64,000 nucleotides of DNA from Zunongwangia sp. HGR-M22 (GCF_027594425.1 NZ_CP115159.1:1291001-1355000); one strand, 5' to 3'; shown: positions 33,522-44,299, counted from the first letter of the stretch. Notes: generated from the sequence alone by a model not told the origin. Numbers and translations: made by a program.

Positions 33522-33539
33522 TTTATAAAATCTTTATAC
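33522..33539 (+). promoter_or_regulatory. KdpE-like direct-repeat operator, copy 2
   Basis: TTTATAAAATC (33522-33532) and TTTATAC (33533-33539), 11-bp phased, identical in core to the boxes before the kinase gene. It lies 104 bp before the small gene that opens the Trk cluster. Confidence 0.6.
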
Positions 33540-33642
33540 TTTGCGATCAAATCTTGATTTTGGTCAATGAATTTCTCACCGACATTTGTAACGTAATAAA
33601 GTTGGGCATAAGTAAGATGTCTAATTGATTCAAAAATACGTT

Positions 33643-33909
33643 ATGAATGCGCATAAAAAGAATTTCTTAGAAATTAAAAATCCTCAGGTTTTTACTGATA
33701 TTTATTTATCTATTAAGGATTTAAAAAGAAAATTAGCACTTCAAAATTTACAGGATTTAAGCAATTTACTTCAAAGTGATTTTCTTATCGAAAAAAGGTT
33801 GATGCGCTTATCTGTGCTGAATCTGCTTCAGATTTTAGAAGTAAGCTTCAAGATGTACAATCAAGTACACAAAGCCTTGTACTATTATACACCAATAAAG
33901 ATAAATTGA
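33643..33909 (+). CDS. Small hypothetical protein ahead of trkH
   Basis: 88-aa protein starting at the ATG 33643 (an in-frame TTG at 33625 is less likely). All-helical, charged, no signal peptide: NPQVFTDIYLSIKDLKRKLA and LIEKRLMRLSVLNLLQILEV. No domain recognised. It stands between the direct-repeat operator and trkH, with 95 bp before trkH, so it may be a regulatory partner of potassium uptake; only position supports this. Confidence 0.55.
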   Translation: MNAHKKNFLEIKNPQVFTDIYLSIKDLKRKLALQNLQDLSNLLQSDFLIEKRLMRLSVLNLLQILEVSFKMYNQVHKALYYYTPIKIN

Positions 33910-34004
33910 AATTTTCTAATCTATCTAAAGTAAAAAAGAATTACTAAAGATTGAAAGTTCACTGAAGAAAATAACCTGTTTATAGATTCTAATTCTTTAT
34001 ATAA

Positions 34005-35564
34005 ATGTTGAAAACAATTCTTAAACAGATTGCAATTTTGCAATTTATTCTGGGAGGAGTAATGCTAATTCCTAGCTTCACAGCTATCATTTACGCAGAA
34101 TGGTATTCATTACTAGGATTTGGTATTTCTTCGGTTATAGTATCAGGAATTGCATATTTTTCCTATAAATCTTTAAAAAATGTAGAAGAACCAAAACATC
34201 AACAATCTTTAATGATAGCAGCTTCAGGTTGGTTAATGATAATAATTATGGGAAGTATACCTTACTTTATTATTGCTCAGATTACTCCCGTAACAGTTAT
34301 GCAGTCTTTTGTCCCAAAAGGATTTGATTATGAGTCCAGCTTAATGAATTTTCGCAATCCGCTGCACTGTTTGTTTGAAAGTACCAGTGCTTTCACCACC
34401 ACTGGGCTTACCATGTCTTACCACGAACCTTCAATAGGAAAATCTTTACTGTTCTATCGTTGCTTTTCGCAATGGATTGGGGGAGCAGGATTTATTGTAA
34501 TGGCGCTTGCCATCTTTAAACAAATTCCAGGGCAATCTGCCTTACTTTTATACGGTTCTGAAGCTAGCGGAACAAAATTAAAAACCAATGTCATTCAAAC
34601 TGCACGTTCCATATGGAAAATATATGTTTTTATTACATTTTTGATGGCTGTGTATTTGTTTATAGGTACGTTTTTTATATTGCCAGACTATCCGCTTTCA
34701 GAAAATATTTTCGATGCTATAAACCATGCAATGGCAGGACAATCTACAGGAGGTTTTAGTACGCTAGATGATAGTATTGCAACTTATAAATCAGCAAAAA
34801 TGGATATTCTATTTTTGCTTCCTATGTTAGTTGGAGGTTTATCTATTCCTTTTTTATACAGATTCACCTTACTTCAAAATTATAAGCTGTTATGGAAAGA
34901 TATTCAAACCCGTGCATTTATTATAGCTTCTGTAATTGGAGGGGGGCTTCTTGCACTGTTATTAGCAAGTTCCAATGGCGTGTCTGATCCTGTTCGTGAA
35001 GGGATTTTTCAATTTATAAGTGGTTTATCTACCACAGGATGGCAAACATCTAATATTAGTCAATGGGATGATTTACCAGTCTTATTTATGGTAGCAGGAG
35101 CTATGATTATTGGAGGCTCTGCAGGAGGTACAGTAGGAGGTGTAAAAATCATAAGAGCATTATTAATTCAGAAGGGACTGCGCTGGCATATCAATAAAAT
35201 ATTTGCTTCTGAAAATACTATAAAAAAAGTCAAATTTAATAATCGTTATATGCTTCCTTCTGAAATGAATGAAGAATTGGCCAAGGCAGGAGTATTTACC
35301 CTTATCTATTTATTATTCGTATTTTTTTCAACGTGCTTTACCGTTTATTGGATGGGAGATGGATATACACTGGTAGATGCCATATTCGAATCGGCTTCGG
35401 CTCAGGGAACGGTTGGTCTTTCTACTGGAATTTCAGATCCATCCATGAATCCAATACTAGAATTAATTTATATCGTACAAATGTGGGCAGGAAGAATTGA
35501 AATTATACCAATTCTGGTCTTAGTAAGGGTATTATTTTATGGAACAAAAATTAGAAACATATAA
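34005..35564 (+). CDS. trkH: TrkH-family potassium uptake protein
   Basis: 519-aa membrane channel subunit of the Trk/Ktr family. About ten transmembrane segments are visible. Four pore loops with selectivity-filter-like sequence are seen, for example [13 protein letters not shown] (~130), [11 protein letters not shown] (~247), [11 protein letters not shown] (~345) and [13 protein letters not shown] (~465), each around a conserved TxG. It takes up K+ (or K+/Na+) across the inner membrane together with TrkA. 11 bp separate it from trkA. The KdpE-like box upstream suggests induction at low K+. Confidence 0.92.
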   Translation: MLKTILKQIAILQFILGGVMLIPSFTAIIYAEWYSLLGFGISSVIVSGIAYFSYKSLKNVEEPKHQQSLMIAASGWLMIIIMGSIPYFIIAQITPVTVMQSFVPKGFDYESSLMNFRNPLHCLFESTSAFTTTGLTMSYHEPSIGKSLLFYRCFSQWIGGAGFIVMALAIFKQIPGQSALLLYGSEASGTKLKTNVIQTARSIWKIYVFITFLMAVYLFIGTFFILPDYPLSENIFDAINHAMAGQSTGGFSTLDDSIATYKSAKMDILFLLPMLVGGLSIPFLYRFTLLQNYKLLWKDIQTRAFIIASVIGGGLLALLLASSNGVSDPVREGIFQFISGLSTTGWQTSNISQWDDLPVLFMVAGAMIIGGSAGGTVGGVKIIRALLIQKGLRWHINKIFASENTIKKVKFNNRYMLPSEMNEELAKAGVFTLIYLLFVFFSTCFTVYWMGDGYTLVDAIFESASAQGTVGLSTGISDPSMNPILELIYIVQMWAGRIEIIPILVLVRVLFYGTKIRNI

Positions 35565-35575
35565 AACTTAAAAAA

Positions 35576-36244
35576 ATGAATATTATAATAGTTGGGGCTG
35601 GAAAAACAGGAAAACATGTAATTGAAGCAGCTTTAAAAGATCGGCAAAATGTATATGTTATTGAAAAAGATGAATCAATTGCTAATCGTGCGGCTACTAA
35701 TTATGACTGTGTGGTGATTAATGCCGATGCTACCAATCCAGATACATTAAAAGAAGCAAAAGCTGAAGAAGCTAATGCAATAATTGTAACTACTAATGAT
35801 GATGCTGTAAATTCACTGGTAATTTTGCTTGCTAAAAAAATGGGAATTAAACGATTGGTAAGTTCAGTTAATAATGATGATCTTCTACCTGTTTTTGACC
35901 AATTAGGTATTGATACCGTAGAGAGTCCTTACCGTTTAAATGGCAAATATCTTTATCGCGCAATGCTTGGGCCAAATGTGAAAGAATTCTTAGATTTAGG
36001 AGATGGATATGAGCTATTAGAAATGATGGTCGAAAAAAACTCAAAAATTTCTAATCAGTACATTAAATCCTTATCCAAAGAAAAAATCTTACCATCAGAT
36101 TCCTTAGTAGTTTTAATAAAGCGAAACAATCAGGTTATTATACCTGAAGGAGATACAAGAATATTTGTAAACGATATCCTTGTGGTGCTATCCAGAAAAA
36201 ATGTTGTAGCCGAAATTTCAAGAATATTTGGACATAGCTCCTAA
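35576..36244 (+). CDS. trkA: TrkA-type NAD-binding regulator of potassium uptake
   Basis: 222-aa RCK protein. The Rossmann motif [15 protein letters not shown] (residues 7-21, GxGxxG), an acidic end of beta-2 (VIEKDES) and GxNGDATN-like [12 protein letters not shown] place an N-terminal RCK_N domain; residues ~140-220 are an RCK_C domain ([20 protein letters not shown]). One unit, i.e. half the size of E. coli TrkA, as in KtrA. It gates TrkH in the cytoplasm. Confidence 0.9.
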   Translation: MNIIIVGAGKTGKHVIEAALKDRQNVYVIEKDESIANRAATNYDCVVINADATNPDTLKEAKAEEANAIIVTTNDDAVNSLVILLAKKMGIKRLVSSVNNDDLLPVFDQLGIDTVESPYRLNGKYLYRAMLGPNVKEFLDLGDGYELLEMMVEKNSKISNQYIKSLSKEKILPSDSLVVLIKRNNQVIIPEGDTRIFVNDILVVLSRKNVVAEISRIFGHSS

Positions 36245-36719
36245 TCGTTTAAACATAAACGGAATCAAATTATTCAGGATAAATAGAAACAAACGAAAAT
36301 TTCAGAATTTCCTGACCTGAAAAATATCAGCTTAAATTAAGATTGTTTTTCTTTTATCTAAAGATCTTGAAGATTTCTAATAGGTTCAATTGAATCACAG
36401 GGAGATGCAGATCCACCAGTTAGATTTACTTAATAGAAATTTTATCCCAGGCAGATTAAATGCTACTTGGTTAGCAATATGACTTATATCGGGATCAATC
36501 AAGGTTGGTTGGATTTGAGTAAATAATAATAAAGGGAAATCTAATAAATCCAAACCATCTTTTTGTCATCCAATTTACCCCTGTTTTCCGTGAAATTTTA
36601 TTTTAATAAAACTTATACCTTCGCTGCTAAAAATCACCTCCATTATTGGCTAATAATAATGAAGATTTTAAGATTCAATTTTAAAATTATAAAGTAATTT
36701 TGTAGCAATCTAAAGGGGT
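36245..36719. other. Gene-free stretch before the TPR kinase
   Basis: No gene seen in 475 bases. A -7-like element TAATTTTG at 36695-36702 is followed by the ATG at 36720, and is the probable promoter of the kinase gene. The rest is AT-rich and has no strong hairpin. Confidence 0.5.
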
Positions 36720-38621
36720 ATGAGCTTTAAGAAAATCTTTTTTTGGCTATTTTTTGGAATACTTTTTCAACTCCATGCCCAAGATGAAGATATTAATTTC
36801 CGGTCTTTTTCAAATTTACCCAGTGGTGTACCTATTAAGTATTATAACCATTTAAAAACCGCAAAAAATCCGTTAAACAGATTATTTTACCTAGATACTA
36901 TTTCTCAGATTTTCAAAATTTCAGGAAGCGTAGATTCATTATTAGTTTATGGGCAAAAAATACAACAAGAATCTAAATTATTAAATAACTCGTCACTTCA
37001 GAATAAATTTGAGCAGTTAGGACTGTATTATGAAGCTATTGGCAAAAGAGATATTGGCCTTTTAGACGAGGCTATAGCCAGTTTTATAAAAGGAATGGAA
37101 ATTTCAGGAGAAGCTGAAATTAATGCTTTTTTAAAATTAGGCTTGGCTGAAACCTATTTTTTAAAAAGAGATCGTGATAAAACGGTTTTATATTTAAATC
37201 AGATAAAAAATCCTTCACAAAATTTAAAGCTAGCATTTTCTATAGATGCTTTAAAGATAGATGTAGCCATTCTCGATAAAGACTTTGATGAAGCACAAAA
37301 ATTAGTGTTAGAAGTGCTTCAGCATAAAAAAATCAACAATTTTTTAGCCTTACAGTTACGGGTTGAAATTGCAAATGCACAAATTACGTCTTTAACCGGT
37401 AATCAGGAAAAAGCAATACAAATGTTCCAACAAACTAAACAGAAAGCTCTAGAATTTAGTTTGTACGATTTATATATAAAAAGTGTTTTAGCAGAAGGTA
37501 GTCTTTACATCCGAATGGAAGATTACCAAATGGCAGAATTTGCATTGAGTACAGCCTACGCCAATACTATAAATTGGAATCGGTTAGAATTACAACGCGA
37601 TATAATTAATTTATTAGTGGTATTGTATAAGGCTCGTGATAACTATAAAAATGCATATAGTTTAATGACGCAAAAAGAATCGATTACTCGCTCCATAGCT
37701 AAAAAGCAAAATCAACGTTTAGTTAGAGATATCGAGCTTAAATATGAAACCTTAAAAAAAGAGCAAGAGATTAATAAATTGCAAAAAGAGCAATTAAAAA
37801 AAGAAGCAGAAATTGATCATCAAAGAACTACAAAAAATGCTTTTTTAATTGGATTTCTGGTGATTTTAATACCAATAATACTCTTGTTAATTGTGTATTA
37901 TCAGAAATTACAGACACAAAGCTTGTTAAACAAAAAACAAGAAGATTTAAATAAAAAAGAAGTACAAGCCTTATTGCAAAAACAAGAATTAGATTTAACC
38001 AAAACAAGCATTAAGGCGCAAAATGAAGAACGTAATCGAATAGCTAGAGAATTACATGATAGCATTGGTGGTAATCTTGCGGCCATAAAATTACAGATGA
38101 ATAATGGAAATAGCTCTTCAAAAGAACTAACTATTATAGGTCAATTAGATGCTACCTACCAACAAGTACGCGAAATCTCGCATAGCCTAATTCCAAAAGA
38201 GTTTGAGGAACAAGCATTTAGCAGTCTTATTAAAAGTTACTTAGATAAACTAAGGGGAACCGAAAGTCTGGATATCGAATTTAGCGCATATCCCGAAGCA
38301 AGAATTAATAAAGTTCCTGAAAAAATGCAGGTTACGCTTTTTAATATTTGTAAAGAGTTAGTAACAAATGCAATAAAGCATTCTGAAGCTAGTTTGGTTA
38401 GTATACAGATAATTATGCCTGAAGAAGAGTATAGCCTTTCTTTATTATATGATGATGATGGGGTTGGATTTAATACTGAAGGTAATTTTAAAGGCATCGG
38501 TTTTAGAAATATTACTCAGCGTGTTCAAGAATATAATGGAACAATTGCTATAGATAGTGCTAAAAATAGGGGGACTGTCATAAGCATTGAATTTCCCAAA
38601 ATAAAATTTACTGAAGAATAA
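36720..38621 (+). CDS. TPR-containing NarL-type sensor histidine kinase
   Basis: 633-aa sensor. A signal peptide (MSFKKIFFWLFFGILFQLHAQ) leads to a periplasmic TPR region (~40-330). A transmembrane helix (FLIGFLVILIPIILLLIVYY, ~375) follows, and then a coiled linker. The kinase core is HisKA_3 with the His in NEERNRIARELHDSIGGN (~446) and HATPase motifs ELVTNAIKHSEAS and GIGFRNITQRV. Typical Bacteroidota layout. Its TAA overlaps the ATG of the next gene by one base. Ligand unknown. Confidence 0.9.
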   Translation: MSFKKIFFWLFFGILFQLHAQDEDINFRSFSNLPSGVPIKYYNHLKTAKNPLNRLFYLDTISQIFKISGSVDSLLVYGQKIQQESKLLNNSSLQNKFEQLGLYYEAIGKRDIGLLDEAIASFIKGMEISGEAEINAFLKLGLAETYFLKRDRDKTVLYLNQIKNPSQNLKLAFSIDALKIDVAILDKDFDEAQKLVLEVLQHKKINNFLALQLRVEIANAQITSLTGNQEKAIQMFQQTKQKALEFSLYDLYIKSVLAEGSLYIRMEDYQMAEFALSTAYANTINWNRLELQRDIINLLVVLYKARDNYKNAYSLMTQKESITRSIAKKQNQRLVRDIELKYETLKKEQEINKLQKEQLKKEAEIDHQRTTKNAFLIGFLVILIPIILLLIVYYQKLQTQSLLNKKQEDLNKKEVQALLQKQELDLTKTSIKAQNEERNRIARELHDSIGGNLAAIKLQMNNGNSSSKELTIIGQLDATYQQVREISHSLIPKEFEEQAFSSLIKSYLDKLRGTESLDIEFSAYPEARINKVPEKMQVTLFNICKELVTNAIKHSEASLVSIQIIMPEEEYSLSLLYDDDGVGFNTEGNFKGIGFRNITQRVQEYNGTIAIDSAKNRGTVISIEFPKIKFTEE

Positions 38622-39262
38622 TGAAATATACTATAATTATTGCCGACGATCATGCCATGTTTATTGATGGTGTAAAAAGTATTTTAAACGACGAAGAAAA
38701 TATAGATGTAAAACTTACCGCTACTAATGGCGAACAGGTGTTGAAGTATTTACAGATAAATACAGATGAAGCAATAGATTTAGTAATTACAGATCTTAGT
38801 ATGCCAGGAATGGATGGTATCGCATTAAATTCAGCAATTAAAAAGGAATTCCCGAATGTGAAAACCTTGGTCGTTAGTATGTCGGAAGATGGAGAAACAA
38901 TAAAGCAACTTACCGAAACAGGTTTAGAGGGATATATTTCTAAAAATTCTGAAAAGCGAGAATTATTAAACGCAATTACAACCATTTTAGATGGAGGGAC
39001 TTATTTCTCGGCACGTATTAAACAAGTTTTGATGGATACAATGCTTGAAACTCGTAAAAAACCAGTGGTGAAATTAACCAAAAGAGAAAAAGAGGTTTTA
39101 AAATTAATAGCCAAAGAATATACTACTCAAGAAATTGCAGATGAACTTTTTTTAAGCAAGCATACTATAGAAAGTTATCGTAAAAATCTAATATCAAAAT
39201 TACAGGTGCGTAACTTAGCAGGTTTAACTCGTTATGCGCTTGAGAATGGTATTTTAGAATAA
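38621..39262 (+). CDS. LuxR/NarL-family response regulator
   Basis: 213-aa regulator. The receiver part has DDH at residues 8-10, the phospho-acceptor Asp in VITDLSMPGMDG (~57), and K in ISKNSEKRE. The C-terminal LuxR helix-turn-helix reads TKREKEVLKLIAKEYTTQEI, then SKHTIESYRKNLISKL. It is cotranslated with the TPR kinase (one-base TAATG overlap), so the two are a partner pair. Regulon unknown. Confidence 0.93.
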   Translation: MKYTIIIADDHAMFIDGVKSILNDEENIDVKLTATNGEQVLKYLQINTDEAIDLVITDLSMPGMDGIALNSAIKKEFPNVKTLVVSMSEDGETIKQLTETGLEGYISKNSEKRELLNAITTILDGGTYFSARIKQVLMDTMLETRKKPVVKLTKREKEVLKLIAKEYTTQEIADELFLSKHTIESYRKNLISKLQVRNLAGLTRYALENGILE

Positions 39263-39357
39263 GCTCCCTGAAAACAGGGTGTATTTTTTCCCAATATACG
39301 GGTTATAAATGAAGCAGTACTTCGTTGCATCTTTGTAAAAAATAAAAAATACAAATT

Positions 39358-39780
39358 ATGATTTACGGTATCACTCTCATTTTATTAAGCATCATCGCAG
39401 TGCCATCCTTAATTCTTTCAAAAAAGCCAAACGCCGAAGAATTGTTGGCTAAAGTAGCTCCTTATCAGGGCTGGATTGGGCTGGTATTTTGCATCTTTGG
39501 AGCTTGGGGAATTATTTCAGCTATCCTTAATTTAGGATGGTTAACTTCAGCTCCTATCTGGTGGGCAACGTTATTAGCAGGTAGTGTTGTAGAAGCTGGT
39601 TTAGGTTTTATGCTTGGTTTTGCACTTATTAATAGTCTGTTGCTTAAAAATAATGCCGCGGCACAAGAAAAAGCAGCTACTTTAAGAGAGAAAATAGCTC
39701 CCAAACAAGGAAAATTAGGAATTTTAGGCTTGATTGTAGGTAGCTGGATGATTATTGCTTCCTTTTTATTTGCAGTATAA
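39358..39780 (+). CDS. Small membrane protein with an internal repeat
   Basis: 140-aa integral membrane protein with four predicted helices. Two segments repeat each other: [20 protein letters not shown] (~28) and [20 protein letters not shown] (~109), each ending in a helix with GxWxIIxxx. So it may have arisen by duplication of a two-helix hairpin. No family name is recognised with certainty. It is transcribed on its own and ends in front of a shared terminator hairpin. Confidence 0.8.
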   Translation: MIYGITLILLSIIAVPSLILSKKPNAEELLAKVAPYQGWIGLVFCIFGAWGIISAILNLGWLTSAPIWWATLLAGSVVEAGLGFMLGFALINSLLLKNNAAAQEKAATLREKIAPKQGKLGILGLIVGSWMIIASFLFAV

Positions 39781-39801
39781 AGTACTCTAAATAACTATTA
39801 A

Positions 39802-39840
39802 AAACGCTGGTAGAATTGTTTTTAAATTTTACCAGCGTTT
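39802..39840. terminator. Bidirectional terminator overlapping a coding end
   Basis: AAACGCTGGTA (39802-39812) pairs with TACCAGCGTTT (39830-39840), flanked by A and T runs. It lies between the convergent genes. The right arm is also the last codons (KRW stop) of the carboxylesterase gene. Confidence 0.75.
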
Positions 39841-41409
39841 ATTTATTTTAGTGATTTCTCCCCAAATTTTTCCTTCAGGAGTATATCTCCATTCAAAATA
39901 GTCATCTAAAACTTTTAACGAATTTTCACTTGGTACAGGTCCTAAATGCGGATTAGCATCCAAATACATCACTTTTGGATTATTTTTACTGAAGCTAGGC
40001 CATTCTGGAACCGATGGGCTATTCGGATTCCCGTATTTTGCAAAGTTGGTCCAATAGGTTCCCATGAGTTCAGCTAATTTTTTATCTGAAGCTGAAATGT
40101 CTCCCTTATTTACCACCTCTAAATTCATAAAAGCATAAGCTATATCTTGCCCGTGAGGAGAGCCATATCCATATTGTGGAGAATCTTTTGGATACTCCGG
40201 ATGTTTATCGAAATAATAATAAAATACATTGGTATTCCCTTTTTGAGATTGCAAATTGGCCCACTTCCAAGTATGCCAACCAAAAGCGGCGTCACGTGTT
40301 AAATCTCTAGCTGTTTTAGGAACTTTATTTTCAGAAACCGGATAAGCTTCAATAAGTTTATCTGAAAATTTACCATATCGAGTTTGAACGTTTTCTATAT
40401 ACTGTTGCGGAGTTTTTTCTCTTGAAAATGAAGCTCCTTCATCAGAATTATAACCAATTAAAACCGGAACATCATTAAAGTCTCCTTCTTTATATAATTC
40501 ATATTGAGCATCCGGAATAACATAACCATCAACTATGGGCCAGTTACTTCCCATACCCATTCCCATAGGTAAATCGTCTGCGGGTAATTCTCGAAGTTTT
40601 TCAATAGAAGATACATCTGCTTTTTTCAAGTATTCAACTCCATCCGCTTCTGCTTGTTTAAGCGTTTTCATATTTTCACCCGGATACGTAGTTTTTCGAG
40701 TAGGACCAAACGAACCTCCACTTTGTGAAATAGCTCCTTTAAATAAGCCTTTAGCTAAGGGAGAGGCACATAACATACTAACAGAAATACCTCCGGCAGA
40801 CTCTCCGAAAATGGTGACATTATTCGGGTTTCCACCAAAACTTTTAATATTATTTTGAACCCATTTTAATCCGGCGATTTGATCTAATAACCCATAATTT
40901 CCAGAGATGTTGGATTGAGTTTCTTTGCTTAATTCAGGGTGAGCTAAAAATCCTAACGGGCCTACTCTATAAGCTATAGATACTACAATCACTCCCTTTT
41001 TTGCAAGAGAAGAACCATCGCACACAGGTTCTGCACTACTTCCAAAACTAAAACCTCCTCCATAAATCCATACCATAACCGGTAAATTTTCGTCATTACT
41101 TTTGGCAGGTGTCCAAACATTCAAATAAAGGCAATCTTCACTTTTTCCCGCAACAGGATTTCCGGGCTGAAAGGGAGAATGCGCAAAATTAGTAGTGTTT
41201 TTTATACCTTCCCATTTTTTTACGGGTTGTGGAGCTTTCCAACGTAATTCATCAACTGGAGGAGCTGCGAACGGAATACCTTTAAAAATAGTTAAATTGT
41301 TTTCGTTGTAGCCTTTAATGAATCCGCCTTCAACTTTAATTTCAGTAGAGTTTTGAGCGCTAACAAATACATTACAAAATATTAAAGTAAAAAATAATAA
41401 CTGCTTCAT
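39829..41409 (-). CDS. Secreted type-B carboxylesterase
   Basis: 526-aa esterase of the carboxylesterase/cholinesterase family (usual size ~500-550). A signal peptide (MKQLLFFTLIFCNVFVSAQ) is followed by the family opening (GIPFAAPPVDELRWKAPQPV, cut to 20), the EDCLYLNVW motif, an oxyanion GGG motif (WIYGGGFSFGS) and the nucleophile in FGESAGG. Acid in SDEGASF and His in GSPHGQD complete a probable triad. It acts in the periplasm or outside on esters. It stands alone. Confidence 0.92.
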   Translation of the reverse strand: MKQLLFFTLIFCNVFVSAQNSTEIKVEGGFIKGYNENNLTIFKGIPFAAPPVDELRWKAPQPVKKWEGIKNTTNFAHSPFQPGNPVAGKSEDCLYLNVWTPAKSNDENLPVMVWIYGGGFSFGSSAEPVCDGSSLAKKGVIVVSIAYRVGPLGFLAHPELSKETQSNISGNYGLLDQIAGLKWVQNNIKSFGGNPNNVTIFGESAGGISVSMLCASPLAKGLFKGAISQSGGSFGPTRKTTYPGENMKTLKQAEADGVEYLKKADVSSIEKLRELPADDLPMGMGMGSNWPIVDGYVIPDAQYELYKEGDFNDVPVLIGYNSDEGASFSREKTPQQYIENVQTRYGKFSDKLIEAYPVSENKVPKTARDLTRDAAFGWHTWKWANLQSQKGNTNVFYYYFDKHPEYPKDSPQYGYGSPHGQDIAYAFMNLEVVNKGDISASDKKLAELMGTYWTNFAKYGNPNSPSVPEWPSFSKNNPKVMYLDANPHLGPVPSENSLKVLDDYFEWRYTPEGKIWGEITKINKRW

Positions 41410-41572
41410 ATATTTTTTAATTTTTTATTGTTTTTTTTATGATTGATGAAAAATAACACTTAATAATCGGTATTAAATTTACAAATAAATCGATTGGCGC
41501 ATTAAATTTAAAAACTGAATTATCTTCTAAGAAAATAGTATAAAGGCCTAATTGATATTCAATTAATTTTAT

Positions 41573-41602
41573 TTGTATTAAATCTAAATAAGTATATATT
41601 TG
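41573..41602 (+). promoter_or_regulatory. Bacteroidota-type promoter of the TonB receptor operon
   Basis: TTG at 41573-41575, exactly 19 bases, then TATATTTG at 41595-41602, matching the -33/-7 consensus of the housekeeping sigma factor. The ATG of the receptor gene is 20 bases downstream of the -7 box. Confidence 0.75.
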
Positions 41603-41622
41603 CAGCCGCAAATCCCTACTAT

Positions 41623-44283
41623 ATGCGATTTATTACTTTGTTATTTATATTAAGCTGTACATTCTCGTATAGCCAATCACGTCTTTCCGGTCGAGTTATA
41701 AGTGATGAAAATGATCAGGTTTTAGAAGGTGTTTTAATTAGTGACGAAGAAAGTAATGCGTGGACAATTACCAATGCTAAGGGATATTTTTCAATAAAAA
41801 TAAGTAATCCTCAGCGTTTTGAGTTGAATTTTAAAATACTCGGGAAAAAAGAACAGCAAATTACCCAAGATGATATTAAAGATTTTGGCCAAATCCTTAC
41901 TGTTCGGTTGCAAGACGACAACTTAAAATTAGACGATGTTACCGTCACCGCAGTACCTAAAAGAAGTAAAGTGGGATCTGCAGTAGTTTTGGATGATTAT
42001 GCCGTAAATCAACGCCAGTCGTTTAGCCTTTCTGATATTTTACAGCAATTACTAGGGCAAGAAATACAACCACCAAATTTCACTGAAACTAAAATTCTTA
42101 ATTTAAGAACAGCAGGAGTTAGTAACACTAATGCTTTTGGAATTGCGTATATGATTGATGGCTTGCAAATTTCTAATGATGAAAATATGCAAACCTATGA
42201 TGGGGGTAGCAATAAAGGGCTAACCAAATTAGATAATCCTTCTAATGGTTTAGATTTAAATACCATACCGGCTTCTAATATTGAAAAAATAGAAGTTATT
42301 GCCGGAATACCCGATGCGGAATATGGAAATTTAACTACCGGCTTAATTAAAATCGATCGAAAAGCCGGGATAAGCCCTTATCGGGTAATGGCTAGTTTAC
42401 GGCAAGGGACTACTCAGGTAAGTTTAGATAAAGGATATAGTTTAGGAGAAAACGCCGGAAACTTAAGTTTCTCTATCAATTATTTAAATGCGAATAATAG
42501 TCCTACCGATCAGTTAGATAGTTATGATCGGTTAACGGCCTCTGCTATTTGGACCGTTAATTCTCACGACAAAAAACTTCGAAATACATTTTCTCTTAAT
42601 TTTCATGATAATCTAAATGATGTTACGTACGATAAAGAAAATGATACCGGAAAAAGAGAAGCTAAGTTTAAAAAGGATAGGGGTATCCGACTCAGTAACC
42701 GTTTGTTTTGGAATGCGAATACAGCTATAATCGATAATATTGAATTTAATACTGGATTTTCTTATGCTAAGCAACATTCTTATAAACAATTTTTTTTAAA
42801 TAACGGAGGGAAGGTTATACCTACTGCTTTAGAAACTAGTTTATATACTGGTAATTATACTCCTGTTTCTTATTTGTCTGTTAAAGAAGTTTTTGGCCAA
42901 CCGCTAAATTTAAATACTAAAGTATCGCTTAGGAAATCTTTTAGTAACAAAAGATTAAGTCATAATTTATCGGCAGGTTTCAATTTTAGTTATAGTGATA
43001 ATAAAGGTAAAGGATCAAGTTTTGATCCCGACGAAGCTTATTCTGATCTTACTATTGAAAATGGAGGTACTGGAGATGTAGGTTTTAGACCAGCTTCTTA
43101 TAGAAATTTAGTGACTCCACGGAAGAATTACGGAGTATATTTTCAAGATAACAGCACCTATACTTTTGCAAATGGGCACGATTTATTTGCCAATATTGGT
43201 TTACGGTATGATAATCAAAATGGATTCTCAAGTATTAGCCCGCGTATAAATTTCGGGTACGAATTATCTAGAAAGTGGAGTATAAGAGGCGGTATAGGTT
43301 TCGCTTCTAAAGCACCATCACTTTCACAAATTTTCCCAAGTGATAAATACTACGATTATTTAATTAGAGATATCCGAACCAATGATTATGCGTTTAATTT
43401 AATACAAACCTATAAAATTGCTATTGACAAATTAGATTTAGAACCTTCTAAAATTTGGAAGTACGAGCTGGGAACTAATTACAACGCTAATTTTGCTAAT
43501 TTCAGTCTAACCGCTTATTACAATCGAACTTTTGATGGTATTGTTGGGGTTAAGCAATTAGTAAATTTTGATTATCCTGAAGTCGAATTTACGTATCCCG
43601 AAGATAATAACGCTCCAGACTATAATGTAACAGGGTATTCTAATCGGGTAGAAACTTATAGTTTGCCACAAAATTCTCAAGAAACAACAGATGCTGGGAT
43701 AGAGTTTTTTGCAACCTTCAAGAAAATTGAAGCGATCAATACCTCGTTTAGTTTTTCAGGAAGATATGTATATACCGAAAATAACTCTTTCGATGAAATC
43801 ATAACCTCTAATTCAGATCAAGCAAATACGGCTGTTCCATTTGGCCTTTTTAAAAGTTTTCCTTCTAAATCAGACGATTTGAAATTACGAGGTACCGCAA
43901 GTTATCATCTATCTGAATTAGGCTTGTTAATTTCGCTAACGGCAGAACAGTTTACGCGAAGAACCACTTATGCTACAATAGAATCAATTTATCCGTTTGC
44001 TTATATAAATGGGAATGGAGATCGTATTCCTATAACAGACGCGAATCGAGATAATCAAGAGTTTGAAGGTTTACTTAAAAACCCATCAGATTCTAGAGAT
44101 AGAGTCACGCATCTTTATCATAATTTTCATTTAAGACTTACAAAAGAATTTGAAAACAATTTAAGTCTATCGATGTATGTTACCAACTTTTTAAATTATC
44201 AACCCCTGGTAGCTACTGGAAATCATGAGGGCTTACAAAATGAACCTATAAGTTTCGGAGCGCAAATTAATTATCAATTCTAA
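41623..44283 (+). CDS. TonB-dependent outer-membrane receptor
   Basis: 886-aa receptor, at the short end for its family. A signal peptide (MRFITLLFILSCTFSYSQ) is followed by a carboxypeptidase-regulatory-like beta domain (LSGRVISDENDQVLEGVLIS), a plug with AYMIDGLQIS and IEVIAGIPDAEYGNLTTGLI, and a 22-strand barrel ending in INYQF (terminal Phe). First gene of an operon with a DUF4876 lipoprotein, a barrel protein and a cytochrome c peroxidase. Its ligand is unknown; iron, haem or another metal compound is a reasonable guess. Confidence 0.92.
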   Translation: MRFITLLFILSCTFSYSQSRLSGRVISDENDQVLEGVLISDEESNAWTITNAKGYFSIKISNPQRFELNFKILGKKEQQITQDDIKDFGQILTVRLQDDNLKLDDVTVTAVPKRSKVGSAVVLDDYAVNQRQSFSLSDILQQLLGQEIQPPNFTETKILNLRTAGVSNTNAFGIAYMIDGLQISNDENMQTYDGGSNKGLTKLDNPSNGLDLNTIPASNIEKIEVIAGIPDAEYGNLTTGLIKIDRKAGISPYRVMASLRQGTTQVSLDKGYSLGENAGNLSFSINYLNANNSPTDQLDSYDRLTASAIWTVNSHDKKLRNTFSLNFHDNLNDVTYDKENDTGKREAKFKKDRGIRLSNRLFWNANTAIIDNIEFNTGFSYAKQHSYKQFFLNNGGKVIPTALETSLYTGNYTPVSYLSVKEVFGQPLNLNTKVSLRKSFSNKRLSHNLSAGFNFSYSDNKGKGSSFDPDEAYSDLTIENGGTGDVGFRPASYRNLVTPRKNYGVYFQDNSTYTFANGHDLFANIGLRYDNQNGFSSISPRINFGYELSRKWSIRGGIGFASKAPSLSQIFPSDKYYDYLIRDIRTNDYAFNLIQTYKIAIDKLDLEPSKIWKYELGTNYNANFANFSLTAYYNRTFDGIVGVKQLVNFDYPEVEFTYPEDNNAPDYNVTGYSNRVETYSLPQNSQETTDAGIEFFATFKKIEAINTSFSFSGRYVYTENNSFDEIITSNSDQANTAVPFGLFKSFPSKSDDLKLRGTASYHLSELGLLISLTAEQFTRRTTYATIESIYPFAYINGNGDRIPITDANRDNQEFEGLLKNPSDSRDRVTHLYHNFHLRLTKEFENNLSLSMYVTNFLNYQPLVATGNHEGLQNEPISFGAQINYQF

Positions 44284-44299
44284 TCTAAATATATAATCA

